Source: Bacteroidota bacterium
GTDB taxonomy: Bacteria; Bacteroidota; Bacteroidia; UKL13-3
DNA length: 10,247 bases
Reading direction: 5' to 3'
NCBI GenBank assembly: GCA_004293295.1
Contig: RDYC01000240.1
Coordinates: 1 to 10,247, forward strand
The translations under genes and the position numbers were made by a program. Below are positions 1-6,985 of the stretch, one piece after another. The first letter of the stretch is position 1. Every line of letters begins with the position of its first letter. The notes under the pieces are model-generated. The model was not told the origin of the DNA. It was given only the letters and a program-made list of their open reading frames with translations, and ran no database searches.

Positions 1-270
1 AATTTCACCAATCACTTAATGGGTTTGTCTAAACAAATTATGGAGCACCATCAGTTATCTTATGATTTATTGAAACCATTGATTTTGCAAACAGCCATTA
101 ATGCAACCCAAAATAACCCCGCTGAGGTGCAAACCGGGCCGGCCATTAGGGGCGATGAACGCACCTTGCATATCCATGAAAAACTATTGAGAGAAAACGA
201 AGGCTGGTTGAAGTTATACCAACAGATTACTCAAAGTATTCAAACAACACACAAACCAAAAAAATCGTAA
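1..270 (+). CDS. DUF2520 / Rossmann-like protein, C-terminal part (5' truncated)
   Basis: The reading frame is open from base 1 and ends with TAA at 268-270, so only the last 89 residues are present and the true start lies outside the window. The visible part begins NFTNHLMGLS and continues through LLKPLILQTAINA to a QTGPAIRGDERT motif, followed by an H-x-x-LL stretch. This pattern is typical of the helical C-terminal domain of DUF2520 proteins. These have an N-terminal NAD(P)-binding Rossmann domain and resemble F420-dependent NADP oxidoreductases and ketopantoate reductases. The in-frame ATG at 19 is internal to the conserved domain and is not a start. The substrate of this family is not established. 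The gene sits 23 bp upstream of a KdsC-type phosphatase, and from memory this pairing is common in Bacteroidota, so an operon is likely. The family call is good; no function can be given. Confidence 0.85.
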   Translation, partial: NFTNHLMGLSKQIMEHHQLSYDLLKPLILQTAINATQNNPAEVQTGPAIRGDERTLHIHEKLLRENEGWLKLYQQITQSIQTTHKPKKS

Positions 271-293
271 CTTCGGGCTTTAACCAAACTAAA

Positions 294-821
294 ATGAGTA
301 TAGATAAGGAAGTAATAGAGCGGATTAAATGTTTTGTATTTGATGTTGATGGTGTGCTGACCGATGGAACAGTGATTGCATTGGAAAGCGGAGAGCAGGC
401 ACGGAGTTTTAATATAAAAGATGGTTACGCAATTGAACAAGCATTGCGTGCCGGATATTTGGTGGCTATTATTAGTGGTGGCAACCAAGTGGGCGTGCAT
501 AAGCGGTTAAGTTTTTTAAAAATACCACACATTTATTTGGGTGTAAAAAACAAGGTAGATACGTTACTTGAGTTTTGTAAACTAACCGGAATAACACCAT
601 ACGAAATTTTGTATGCCGGAGATGATATGCCAGATTTTGAAGTGATGAAGTTGGTTGGAGTTCCTTGTTGTCCGGCTGATGCCAGCCATCAAATTAAAGA
701 AATTAGCACGTATGTTTCAGAAAAAGCTGGAGGACATGGATTTGTTCGGGAATTGATTGAAATGGTAATGAACAAACAGGGTAAATGGCATAACGAATAC
801 CTGCAAAATATAAATAATTAG
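294..821 (+). CDS. kdsC: 3-deoxy-D-manno-octulosonate 8-phosphate phosphatase (KdsC-type HAD hydrolase)
   Basis: This 175-residue protein has the size of KdsC, the cytoplasmic HAD phosphatase that removes phosphate from Kdo 8-phosphate before Kdo is activated and added to lipid A. Visible motifs are FDVDGVLTDG at residues 16-25 (nucleophile D17, acid/base D19), IISGG at 59-63 (motif II, S61), the KNK lysines at 85-87 (motif III), and GDDMPD at 109-114 (motif IV, metal-binding aspartates). The conserved KdsC-like tail GGHGFVRELIE follows at about 146-156. There is no cap domain, as expected for a C0-type HAD that relies on its tetramer. The ATG at 294 lies 23 bp after the previous stop and has no obvious Shine-Dalgarno sequence, which is normal in Bacteroidota. 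A related HAD such as a CMP-sialate or KDN-9-phosphate phosphatase is possible, but the length, motifs and an lpxK gene nearby favour KdsC. Confidence 0.88.
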   Translation: MSIDKEVIERIKCFVFDVDGVLTDGTVIALESGEQARSFNIKDGYAIEQALRAGYLVAIISGGNQVGVHKRLSFLKIPHIYLGVKNKVDTLLEFCKLTGITPYEILYAGDDMPDFEVMKLVGVPCCPADASHQIKEISTYVSEKAGGHGFVRELIEMVMNKQGKWHNEYLQNINN

Positions 822-853
822 TTTACGTTTAAATCAGTAACAGGTTGATAAAT

Positions 854-2125
854 ATGGGAGCTAAGTACAAAATAGTAATAACAATAATCTTGGTGGTATG
901 TGTTGGTTTTTATGCCAATGCAAGCCGGGTGCTTGTACCTATGGATCAGGTGCAAAAAAATCATTTAAAGGCTTATGGGGTGGCTTATTGGGTGCTAAAG
1001 CAGGATTTGGATGTGGACTGGCTGCTTAATTATCGTGATGGAAGCTTTTTATTACCACACAGCGAGTTGATTGAAAAAGAATGTAAAATACGTGGTATCT
1101 CATTTGAAGTAATCGGAGAGGCAGAGGTGGGCATGATACTGCAAGAGATAAGCAAGCCGGATGTAAATATGGAATTGGTAAAACTGCATAAGGCTCCAAA
1201 AATTGCCGTGTATTCGCCCAAAACCAAACAGCCTTGGGACGATGCTGTAACCATGGTGTTAACCTATGCTGAAATACCTTACGAAACTATTTTTGATGAC
1301 GAAGTACTTAATGGAAAATTACCTACTTATGATTGGTTGCACCTGCATCACGAAGATTTTACCGGACAGTATGGTAAGTTCTGGGCCTCTTTTCAGAACA
1401 GCGCATGGTATCAGGCTGAGGTGCGCGAAAATGAAGCTATGGCGGCCAAACATGGATATAAAAAAGTGAGTGAATTAAAGCTTGCGGTGGCTAAAAAAAT
1501 AAAAGAATATGTGGCAGGCGGTGGTTTTTTATTTGCCATGTGCAGCGCAACGGATAGTTATGATATAGCCTTGGCGGCTGATGGAGTTGATATTTGTGAA
1601 AGCATGTTTGATGGTGACCCTGCTGATTATTCTGCAGATGAAAAGTTAAATTATAACAACACTTTTGCATTTAAAAGTTTTAAACTCAAAATGAATCCGT
1701 ATGAGTATGAATATTCATACATTGACAATGTGCCGGAAACACGTCCGGTAACAGAGCAAAATGATGTGTTTACGCTATTCGATTTTTCAGCAAAATGGGA
1801 TATAGTGCCAACTATGCTTTGCCAAAACCACACAAAGGCCATTAAGGGATTTTATGGCCAAACTACCGCTTACCGCAAGCAGTTTATTAAAAGTGATGTA
1901 TTGGTAATGGGCGAGAATAAAACTTTAGGTGAAGCCCGTTACATCCATGGAACAAGTGGAAAAGGAACCTGGACTTTTTACGGTGGTCATGATCCGGAAG
2001 ATTACCAGCATCAAGTAGGGGAGCCACCAACGGATTTAAATCTATATCCCAATTCTCCCGGGTATCGGTTGATTTTAAATAATATTTTGTTTCCTTCTGC
2101 TAAAAAGAAGAAGATGAAAACCTAG
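854..2125 (+). CDS. Exported conserved Bacteroidota protein, commonly labelled 'asparagine synthetase B' (name doubtful)
   Basis: The 423-residue protein starts at ATG 854 (MGAKYKIVIT) with a hydrophobic segment and a probable cleavage site near YANA (residues 20-23), so it should be exported to the periplasm or envelope. An upstream in-frame TTG at 845 would add only three residues and is less likely. Conserved-looking blocks are WLLNYRDGSFLLP (about 56-68), LHLHHEDFTGQYGK (162-175), YVAGGGFLFAMCSATDS (219-235), DFSAKWD (310-316), ENKTLGEARYIHG (354-366) and FYGGHDPEDYQH (375-386). From memory this is a strongly conserved Bacteroidota family that databases call asparagine synthetase B. However, it lacks the N-terminal catalytic Cys of a class II amidotransferase, the AsnB ATP-binding SGGxDS loop and the AsnB length. 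The GGGFLFAMC block after an alternating strand/helix region resembles a class I amidotransferase-like (ThuA-like) fold, which is inference. Its job is unknown. It overlaps the convergent porin gene by 4 bp at the stop codons. Confidence 0.8.
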   Translation: MGAKYKIVITIILVVCVGFYANASRVLVPMDQVQKNHLKAYGVAYWVLKQDLDVDWLLNYRDGSFLLPHSELIEKECKIRGISFEVIGEAEVGMILQEISKPDVNMELVKLHKAPKIAVYSPKTKQPWDDAVTMVLTYAEIPYETIFDDEVLNGKLPTYDWLHLHHEDFTGQYGKFWASFQNSAWYQAEVRENEAMAAKHGYKKVSELKLAVAKKIKEYVAGGGFLFAMCSATDSYDIALAADGVDICESMFDGDPADYSADEKLNYNNTFAFKSFKLKMNPYEYEYSYIDNVPETRPVTEQNDVFTLFDFSAKWDIVPTMLCQNHTKAIKGFYGQTTAYRKQFIKSDVLVMGENKTLGEARYIHGTSGKGTWTFYGGHDPEDYQHQVGEPPTDLNLYPNSPGYRLILNNILFPSAKKKKMKT

Positions 2126-3999
2126 TTGTACATCCTCCATCTTACCCCAAAACGAAAGGCTTGGAGCGAAAGAGGGTGATGAGGGGTGCTGTAAAATCCT
2201 TCGTTTACGATGTTTTGGTTAACGTGTTCGAACTTGGCAAAAAACACAAAACTGCTAATTTGCATAGTTAAAAAAGGGTCTACCAGCAAATAGTTGCCAA
2301 TTTTGGTTTGCTCTTGCACATAAAACATCCTGCTTGCCGGGCTCCAGTTCATGGCAAAATAGCTGCTGTTATAAAAGGCGTCAAAACCTAGTTGTATTTT
2401 GCTGCTGAATAATTTCGATTCGAAATAGTAACGTATTGCACCACCTATTTCGGGCACAGGCAAGTAGTTGGCATTACTTTGTTGCCAAATGGCCTTGTGG
2501 TTAAAAAAGAACTTACCCAACTGAAAAGTTTTGCTTAAGGTTACCCTTGTTACAGCAGCAGTGGAACTCGCTTGTTCAGGAAGTAAGTTGCTGTTTAAAT
2601 ATACATAATTATTTACCAAGTGGTGGGCTACGTTTAATGAGAAATTATTTCTGAATTTGGTGGTATTAACAAATGCTTGCAAGGTATTTACCTGAACCTG
2701 GTTAAAGTTGTTGTCCCACACAAATTGGTTGGAAGAAAACTTTAGCAAATTATAATCTGCTTTATAAGCCTGTATTGACCCTGTTACAAAAATAGTAAGT
2801 GGTTTGGCCTTGTAGGAAACCATCCCATAGGCCAAGTAGTCGCCTTGATTAAAACCTGTGATGACGTAGTTTGCATTACCCCAATAGCTAAATGAGTTGT
2901 TGCGAAAGTTCGACCAATCAGCATAACATTCGGCAATGGTGTTTTGGTAATTTCGGATAAATGAAGGTTGAGCCACCGCAGCCATTTGGTGAGTTACCCC
3001 CACTGAAAAGTTCCGTCTTCCGATACCTGTTACATCTTGATAAAGGTATAACTCAAGCTTATTGTTTAATACGCCATTGTAGAGCGAATCATAAGTAGCA
3101 TCTGTTAAGCTATGGTACCTGTTTGGTAGTAGGGTGCTTAGTGAGTCTCCGTTGTTTATAAACAGAAACGAAGTTTCCTCTGCCTTTAAGGTATAGGCCA
3201 ACTGAAACCTGCTTTTAAAATCGTACAGGGTATCTTCCCCACGAATGAGTTGAATAGGGCTACCGAATTTATAGTATTGCTTAATAAATGCACTTCGGTT
3301 TTTTACCCTGTTCTCGCAAGCATTTAAATTAACCTGTACACTTTTGTTAATACCTGATAACGCCTCAAACGCTGAATCGCTGGTTATGCCTCCATTTTCT
3401 TCTATCACTGCCCTATTCCAAAGCACATAACCAATTAGCTCATACCGTTTATTTTTAGAGAAGTAACGGGTATTAAATTGCGTATTGTAATAGCTTGTTT
3501 TTTGCCTAAGCATAAACCCAACAGAAGTTAATCGCTGAAAATCAATGCCGATTGACCAGCGAGGCAGGATATTTTGGCTGTGTTTAACTTTAAGCAACAG
3601 CAAGTCCTGTCTTCCTTGGGCATAAAACAATTCACTAAATGGAACGGTAGAATTATAATACCGTGTTTTACGGCCATTAATAAAATAAGGCTCAAAGGGA
3701 TTGGTTGCACCGGAAAATCCGGTGGTTCGGTTAAACGGGTCAACTATATTTCTACTTGCGGTACCTATATTTCCAAGGTCTTGAAAAATGGTTTGCCGCT
3801 GATAAAGCGGGTGGATAATTTCTAACTCCGATTGCCCTGAGTCCGTATAATAAAGCTGTTTGTTATTGTTAATTTGTTCTTCTGTAATAAACTTTACGGG
3901 ATGCCTTCTGATGGTATCTTGTACTTGCGCATGCGCACTTAAGCACAATAGCAGCCCCAAAAAAAGCCAGAGAACGGATTTATGTATTGCTGTTTTCAA
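2122..3999 (-). CDS. Putative outer-membrane porin (Bacteroidota putative porin family)
   Basis: The product is 625 residues with a clear signal peptide (about residues 1-25, hydrophobic WLFLGLLLCLSAHA then Q). A plug-like start follows (RRHPVKFITEEQ), then a long run of amphipathic strands rich in Tyr, Phe and Asn. The protein ends in RFGVRWRMYN, the aromatic last strand expected for a beta-barrel. The N-terminal pattern IGTASRNIVDPFN followed by a TNPFEPYF block resembles the large Bacteroidota putative porin family (Porin_10-like). Substrate specificity cannot be read from sequence. The only credible start is TTG at 3997-3999, one base after the upstream TAA at 4001-4003. In-frame stops lie just upstream and the next Met is near residue 163, well past the signal peptide. 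Translation is therefore probably coupled to the upstream choice-of-anchor B gene. Its stop overlaps the convergent gene's stop at 2122-2125. Confidence 0.8.
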   Translation of the reverse strand: MKTAIHKSVLWLFLGLLLCLSAHAQVQDTIRRHPVKFITEEQINNNKQLYYTDSGQSELEIIHPLYQRQTIFQDLGNIGTASRNIVDPFNRTTGFSGATNPFEPYFINGRKTRYYNSTVPFSELFYAQGRQDLLLLKVKHSQNILPRWSIGIDFQRLTSVGFMLRQKTSYYNTQFNTRYFSKNKRYELIGYVLWNRAVIEENGGITSDSAFEALSGINKSVQVNLNACENRVKNRSAFIKQYYKFGSPIQLIRGEDTLYDFKSRFQLAYTLKAEETSFLFINNGDSLSTLLPNRYHSLTDATYDSLYNGVLNNKLELYLYQDVTGIGRRNFSVGVTHQMAAVAQPSFIRNYQNTIAECYADWSNFRNNSFSYWGNANYVITGFNQGDYLAYGMVSYKAKPLTIFVTGSIQAYKADYNLLKFSSNQFVWDNNFNQVQVNTLQAFVNTTKFRNNFSLNVAHHLVNNYVYLNSNLLPEQASSTAAVTRVTLSKTFQLGKFFFNHKAIWQQSNANYLPVPEIGGAIRYYFESKLFSSKIQLGFDAFYNSSYFAMNWSPASRMFYVQEQTKIGNYLLVDPFLTMQISSFVFFAKFEHVNQNIVNEGFYSTPHHPLSLQAFRFGVRWRMYN

Positions 4000-4000
4000 C

Positions 4001-5404
4001 TTATTGTTTTACTAATTTGGTGCTATAAATAGCTGTAGGTGTTATTACCTTTATAAAATAGAGTCCACTTTTTAATGTTTCGGTCAACTCTATCTCCTGG
4101 GTATTTTCAGTTAACAGCAATTGTTTTTGCACCGCAAGTTTACCTTGCAAATCATAAACCTCCAAATAAGCTTGATCACTTTTTAGTTGTGATGTTTCAA
4201 ACTTGATTTTGCCGGTAAATGGGTTGGGGTAAGCCAATAGGGGTAATAATTCCTTTGTTGTTTCAGGCATACCCGTTATTGGTTTTTGCATGCGCAGTAA
4301 AAATAATCCATTGCTCATGTCACTAGCTAAAATAATGCCGGAAGGTAAAAAAGGCCACACTCCCCAGCAACCCCGGTATCCATCGGTATAAGGGGCAGGA
4401 TATGTATCGTAGTAGGCTGCAAGTTTTGGACTGGTGATGTCCTTCATATCATACACTTGCACCCCACCATAATACATGCTGGCATAAGCATATTGGCCAT
4501 ACCAATAGGCGTTGTGTGGAGAGCCTACTTCTTTAAAAGGATTGCCCACTAATCGAGGCTGGCGAATATTTTTTAGGTCGTAAATTTTCATTCCCACACC
4601 AGCGGGTGTTTCATCACAAAAAAGCAAATAACGTCCGCTGCTATCTAGCCAGTTGCTGTGGTTATACGCATTTTCAGGATAGGGAGGAGTAATTGCACTT
4701 AACAGCACCGGGTTTGCGGCATCTCTAATGTCCCAAATAAACAAACCTGAATTTTCGCTGCTGCAATACACGGTATCATTGCGGGCATAACTTTCATGCA
4801 CGCGAGTTCCCGAGTAAGGGGCAGGATATACCAAACGGCCAATTCTTCTAGGCAATACGGGATTTTCTAACGAAAGAATATCCATGGCAAAAGTTTCCAG
4901 TTGCCCTGAGGAATTATTCCTTACTTTATTCAAGTTCATGTAGAGCCTTTTGGTTTCTGGCTCAATGGTTATGGTATGGGTTAAGGCACCCAGTGTATCG
5001 CTTTCGTATACTTTAACCACAGAATCCGGCAGGTACTGCATATCAAAAATCTGCAATTTCCCCGGGGTTTTACACTGGTCGCTGGTGGTGTACATGTAAT
5101 GGCTGTATGGGTAATAATCCCTATTAATGCAACCGGTATTGGTGCCCCAAAAGCGGCCACAAATTTTAATGTCAAGCGGGTTGGTAATATCAAAAAAGTA
5201 GATGCTGTCCGTTGTTCCTGCAATCATGTATTCACGGTTTTTAACGGTATCTTTCCAACCCATTATGTCGTTCCATATTTGGTCGCCCAATTTAGGTAGC
5301 GTGGTATCTTGATAGGTATTGATGAGCTGCATATTCAGCTTGCCTTGGGCCAGTGCCACCGAAGCTAAAGCTATCAATATTAAAAAACAGTTTATTTTTT
5401 TCAT
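4001..5404 (-). CDS. Choice-of-anchor B family protein with T9SS type A C-terminal sorting domain
   Basis: This 467-residue secreted protein has a signal peptide (about 1-19, ending ALA-Q). The central region holds several LVIVD-like beta-propeller repeats, seen as F/Y-D-(I/M/L)-x4-P cores: FFDITNP (70-76), IFDMQYLP (119-126), MDILSLENP (174-182), IWDIRDAANP (223-232), IYDLKNIRQP (274-283) and VYDMKDITSP (317-326). Motifs seen in choice-of-anchor B proteins are also present: HESYARNDTVY (203-213), NHSNWLDSSGRYLLF (248-262), GSPHNAYW (294-301) and the GCWGVWPFLPSG stretch (345-356). After a short linker, YPNPF at 392-396 starts a roughly 75-residue type A sorting domain ending TKLVKQ, so the protein should cross the outer membrane by T9SS and be cleaved or attached at the surface. 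The ATG at 5402-5404 is 11 bp after the lpxK stop. The ligand or function of the propeller is unknown. Confidence 0.88.
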   Translation of the reverse strand: MKKINCFLILIALASVALAQGKLNMQLINTYQDTTLPKLGDQIWNDIMGWKDTVKNREYMIAGTTDSIYFFDITNPLDIKICGRFWGTNTGCINRDYYPYSHYMYTTSDQCKTPGKLQIFDMQYLPDSVVKVYESDTLGALTHTITIEPETKRLYMNLNKVRNNSSGQLETFAMDILSLENPVLPRRIGRLVYPAPYSGTRVHESYARNDTVYCSSENSGLFIWDIRDAANPVLLSAITPPYPENAYNHSNWLDSSGRYLLFCDETPAGVGMKIYDLKNIRQPRLVGNPFKEVGSPHNAYWYGQYAYASMYYGGVQVYDMKDITSPKLAAYYDTYPAPYTDGYRGCWGVWPFLPSGIILASDMSNGLFLLRMQKPITGMPETTKELLPLLAYPNPFTGKIKFETSQLKSDQAYLEVYDLQGKLAVQKQLLLTENTQEIELTETLKSGLYFIKVITPTAIYSTKLVKQ

Positions 5405-5415
5405 AACTCAAATAA

Positions 5416-6486
5416 TTAAAGGTTAATGGCGTTGATTTCTGTTTCAATGTAGTTTTTTAAGTCGCTTAACAAAGCCTCGCCTTGGTTGCCCAAAAAACGC
5501 ACACCAATTGGTATGTACCAAATAGGAATATGTTGGATATGGGTTAAAACATCAAGTGCTTGTAGCTTAACCGCATCTTTTTCGGTGGTAATTACCATGC
5601 TGTTCGGGGTAGCGGCTACAGCCGCTGCCAACTGCTGAATCCTATCGGTGGTATAGGTAACATGGTCAGGAAAAACTAGTGTTGTTACCTGGTTATATAT
5701 TGATTTTAGGTGTTGATGAAACAATCCGGCTTTGGCAATACCACTTAATGCCAAAATGGAGGATTCAGGTTTAGGGGATACTTGCAGCATTGCTGCTTGG
5801 GTGATGGGTTGTAGTTCCAAATAAGCAATGCAGCTAAAGTATACTTTCTGATGGGGTAAAGGATTAATTTTTGCAACAATGGCATCCTGTTGTTCTTGGG
5901 TTAAATTATGCGGACATTTAGTAACCACCACCGCTTGGGCACGTTTTACCGAGGCGGCATTTTCCCTTAATAATCCTGCCGGTATCAGGCTATCGTTATA
6001 AAAGGGGCGTTGATAGTCGGTTAATATGATGTTATAACCAGCTTGAACACTTAAGTGTTGAAATCCATCATCCATGAGTACCACCTGCGTTTCGGGCGCA
6101 TCACCCAATAAATGAGGAATGCCAAGCACCCTATTTTCGCTCACGGCCACAGCCGTTTCCGGAAATTTGCGTTTAATTTGAAAAGGTTCATCGCCAATTT
6201 GTGCTGCGGTACTTTGTTCATCGGCCAACAAATAACCCATGGTTTTTCGTTTGTAGCCCCTGCTAATAACGCCAATTGCATAAGTTGAAGAGAGTTGTTG
6301 AATTAACCACTCTATATGAGGTGTTTTACCGGTGCCCCCTGCTGCTATGTTACCCACACAAATAATGGGAAAGTCAAATGTGTTACGAGAGAATATGCCG
6401 GTTGTATACAAGAGTTTTCTCAGGTAAACAATAATACCGTACAGCCACGAAAAAGGGAGAAGCAAGTATGCAAGTGCTTTGAGCAT
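5416..6486 (-). CDS. lpxK: Tetraacyldisaccharide 4'-kinase LpxK
   Basis: LpxK phosphorylates the 4' position of the lipid A disaccharide precursor, using ATP at the inner face of the cytoplasmic membrane. The 356-residue length is normal. An N-terminal hydrophobic helix (about 4-25) provides the membrane anchor. The Walker A loop reads GNIAAGGTGKT at 45-55 with K54 and T55. Other signatures are SRGYKRK (75-81), GDEP (98-101), the catalytic and Mg-binding DDGFQH (139-144) and the PAGLLRE block (169-175). VTTEKDAVKL near 300-310 is the conserved C-terminal motif. The ATG at 6484-6486 follows gldC by 52 bp. The gene is followed at 11 bp by a T9SS cargo gene, so a non-essential surface protein appears to be co-transcribed with an essential lipid A enzyme. 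Confidence 0.95.
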   Translation of the reverse strand: MLKALAYLLLPFSWLYGIIVYLRKLLYTTGIFSRNTFDFPIICVGNIAAGGTGKTPHIEWLIQQLSSTYAIGVISRGYKRKTMGYLLADEQSTAAQIGDEPFQIKRKFPETAVAVSENRVLGIPHLLGDAPETQVVLMDDGFQHLSVQAGYNIILTDYQRPFYNDSLIPAGLLRENAASVKRAQAVVVTKCPHNLTQEQQDAIVAKINPLPHQKVYFSCIAYLELQPITQAAMLQVSPKPESSILALSGIAKAGLFHQHLKSIYNQVTTLVFPDHVTYTTDRIQQLAAAVAATPNSMVITTEKDAVKLQALDVLTHIQHIPIWYIPIGVRFLGNQGEALLSDLKNYIETEINAINL

Positions 6487-6493
6487 TTGCCGT

Positions 6494-6501
6494 CAAATAT
6501 A
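6494..6501 (-). promoter_or_regulatory. Perfect match to Bacteroidota -7 box just upstream of lpxK (weak)
   Basis: The minus strand reads TATATTTG here, matching the Bacteroidota primary-sigma -7 consensus TAnnTTTG exactly. No TTTG or TTG lies at the usual spacing upstream. The box ends only 7 bp before the lpxK ATG, so any transcript would be almost leaderless. It could be a chance match in AT-rich DNA. Confidence 0.22.
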
Positions 6502-6538
6502 GTAAAATAGCCGTAAACCTGTTACTGCCCGAAGGGTG

Positions 6539-6901
6539 CTATTGGGCATTACCAGGACCAAACACTTTGAGTTTATGCCCGAATTGTTCAGCAAAGTCTC
6601 TAATTTCGTTAGACACTTCTGTATTATTGGTGGCTCTTTCGTAAGTATCTGCTAAAGTAGCAATGGTTTGAAACATAAATAAGTTCATCTCTTCTACGTT
6701 CATGTCTTTGGTCCACAGGTCAATGCGTAATGCATTTTGTTGTTCCCCATCCCACAAACTTAAAATAATGGCTTTGGCGTCTTGCAACCCCTCTTCGTTG
6801 GCATCTTCTGCGCTCCATTGTATTTTTATCGGTAAATTCTCTTTATCCAAGCCAATATCAAAGTGTATGGCCGATTGTTTCACTACTTCGTTATTTTCCA
6901 T
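6539..6901 (-). CDS. gldC: Gliding motility protein GldC homologue
   Basis: The 120-residue protein has no signal peptide or membrane segment and should be cytoplasmic. The order of conserved blocks matches GldC as I know it: a FDIGLDKENLPIKIQWSAED start (about 14-33), an ILSLWD block (46-51), RIDLWTKDM (59-67), an EEMN..MFQT region (70-78), LADTYERAT (83-91) and a final IRDFAEQFGHKL segment (101-112). GldC was described with gliding in Flavobacterium and is widespread in Bacteroidota, including non-gliders; its biochemical role is not defined. The start is ATG 6899-6901. It is the first gene after an 84-bp gap with a candidate promoter and probably heads the gldC-lpxK-choice-of-anchor B-porin transcription unit. 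Its presence next to a PorP/SprF/adhesin cassette suits a gliding or surface-motility context. Confidence 0.88.
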   Translation of the reverse strand: MENNEVVKQSAIHFDIGLDKENLPIKIQWSAEDANEEGLQDAKAIILSLWDGEQQNALRIDLWTKDMNVEEMNLFMFQTIATLADTYERATNNTEVSNEIRDFAEQFGHKLKVFGPGNAQ

Positions 6902-6985
6902 GTTGTTATTGATGTTTCTAAAAACGGTGCGAAGATAAGGGAAGTTTACAAACGTACAATTGAATCAAGCTTGTGTTGCAGGTTA
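6902..6985 (-). other. 84-bp intergenic region between the OmpA-like gene and gldC
   Basis: This is the longest non-coding gap in the window and the most natural boundary between two minus-strand transcription units. It contains one candidate promoter (6930-6960). I find no strong hairpin followed by a T-run that would end the upstream unit, so read-through remains possible. Confidence 0.6.
6930..6960 (-). promoter_or_regulatory. Candidate Bacteroidota-type promoter for the gldC-lpxK unit
   Basis: On the minus strand, ATTG (6957-6960) is followed after 19 bp by TATCTTCG (6930-6937). This is one mismatch in each box from the Bacteroidota primary-sigma pattern TTTG / TAnnTTTG at a suitable spacing. 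The predicted start would lie around 6922-6925, giving a leader of about 20-25 nt before the gldC ATG. The location in the only sizeable gap supports it. It is a match by eye only. Confidence 0.42.

Noticed and set aside
268..275. TAACTTCG resembling a -7 promoter box in front of kdsC
   Set aside because: There is no TTTG or TTG-like -33 element at about 19 bp upstream (the bases there read caac), and the box overlaps the upstream stop codon. kdsC is more simply read as part of the upstream operon.
240..500. Minus-strand open frame across the DUF2520-kdsC junction
   Set aside because: It covers the kdsC catalytic motif region in antisense, is Cys/His/Tyr-rich in a random way and has no family resemblance.
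3574..3825. Open frame antisense to the putative porin
   Set aside because: It lies wholly within a well-supported gene, has no recognisable domain and is explained as a shadow of the porin codons.
6521..6548. Possible hairpin at the end of gldC (TGCCC ... GGGCA)
   Set aside because: The stem is only 5 bp with a loop of about 13 nt, it includes the stop codon, and no T-run follows on the minus strand. It does not look like a terminator.
6702..6938. Open frame antisense to gldC
   Set aside because: The frame opposite has a protein-like composition only by chance; gldC on the minus strand has clear family motifs. No supporting start context is present.
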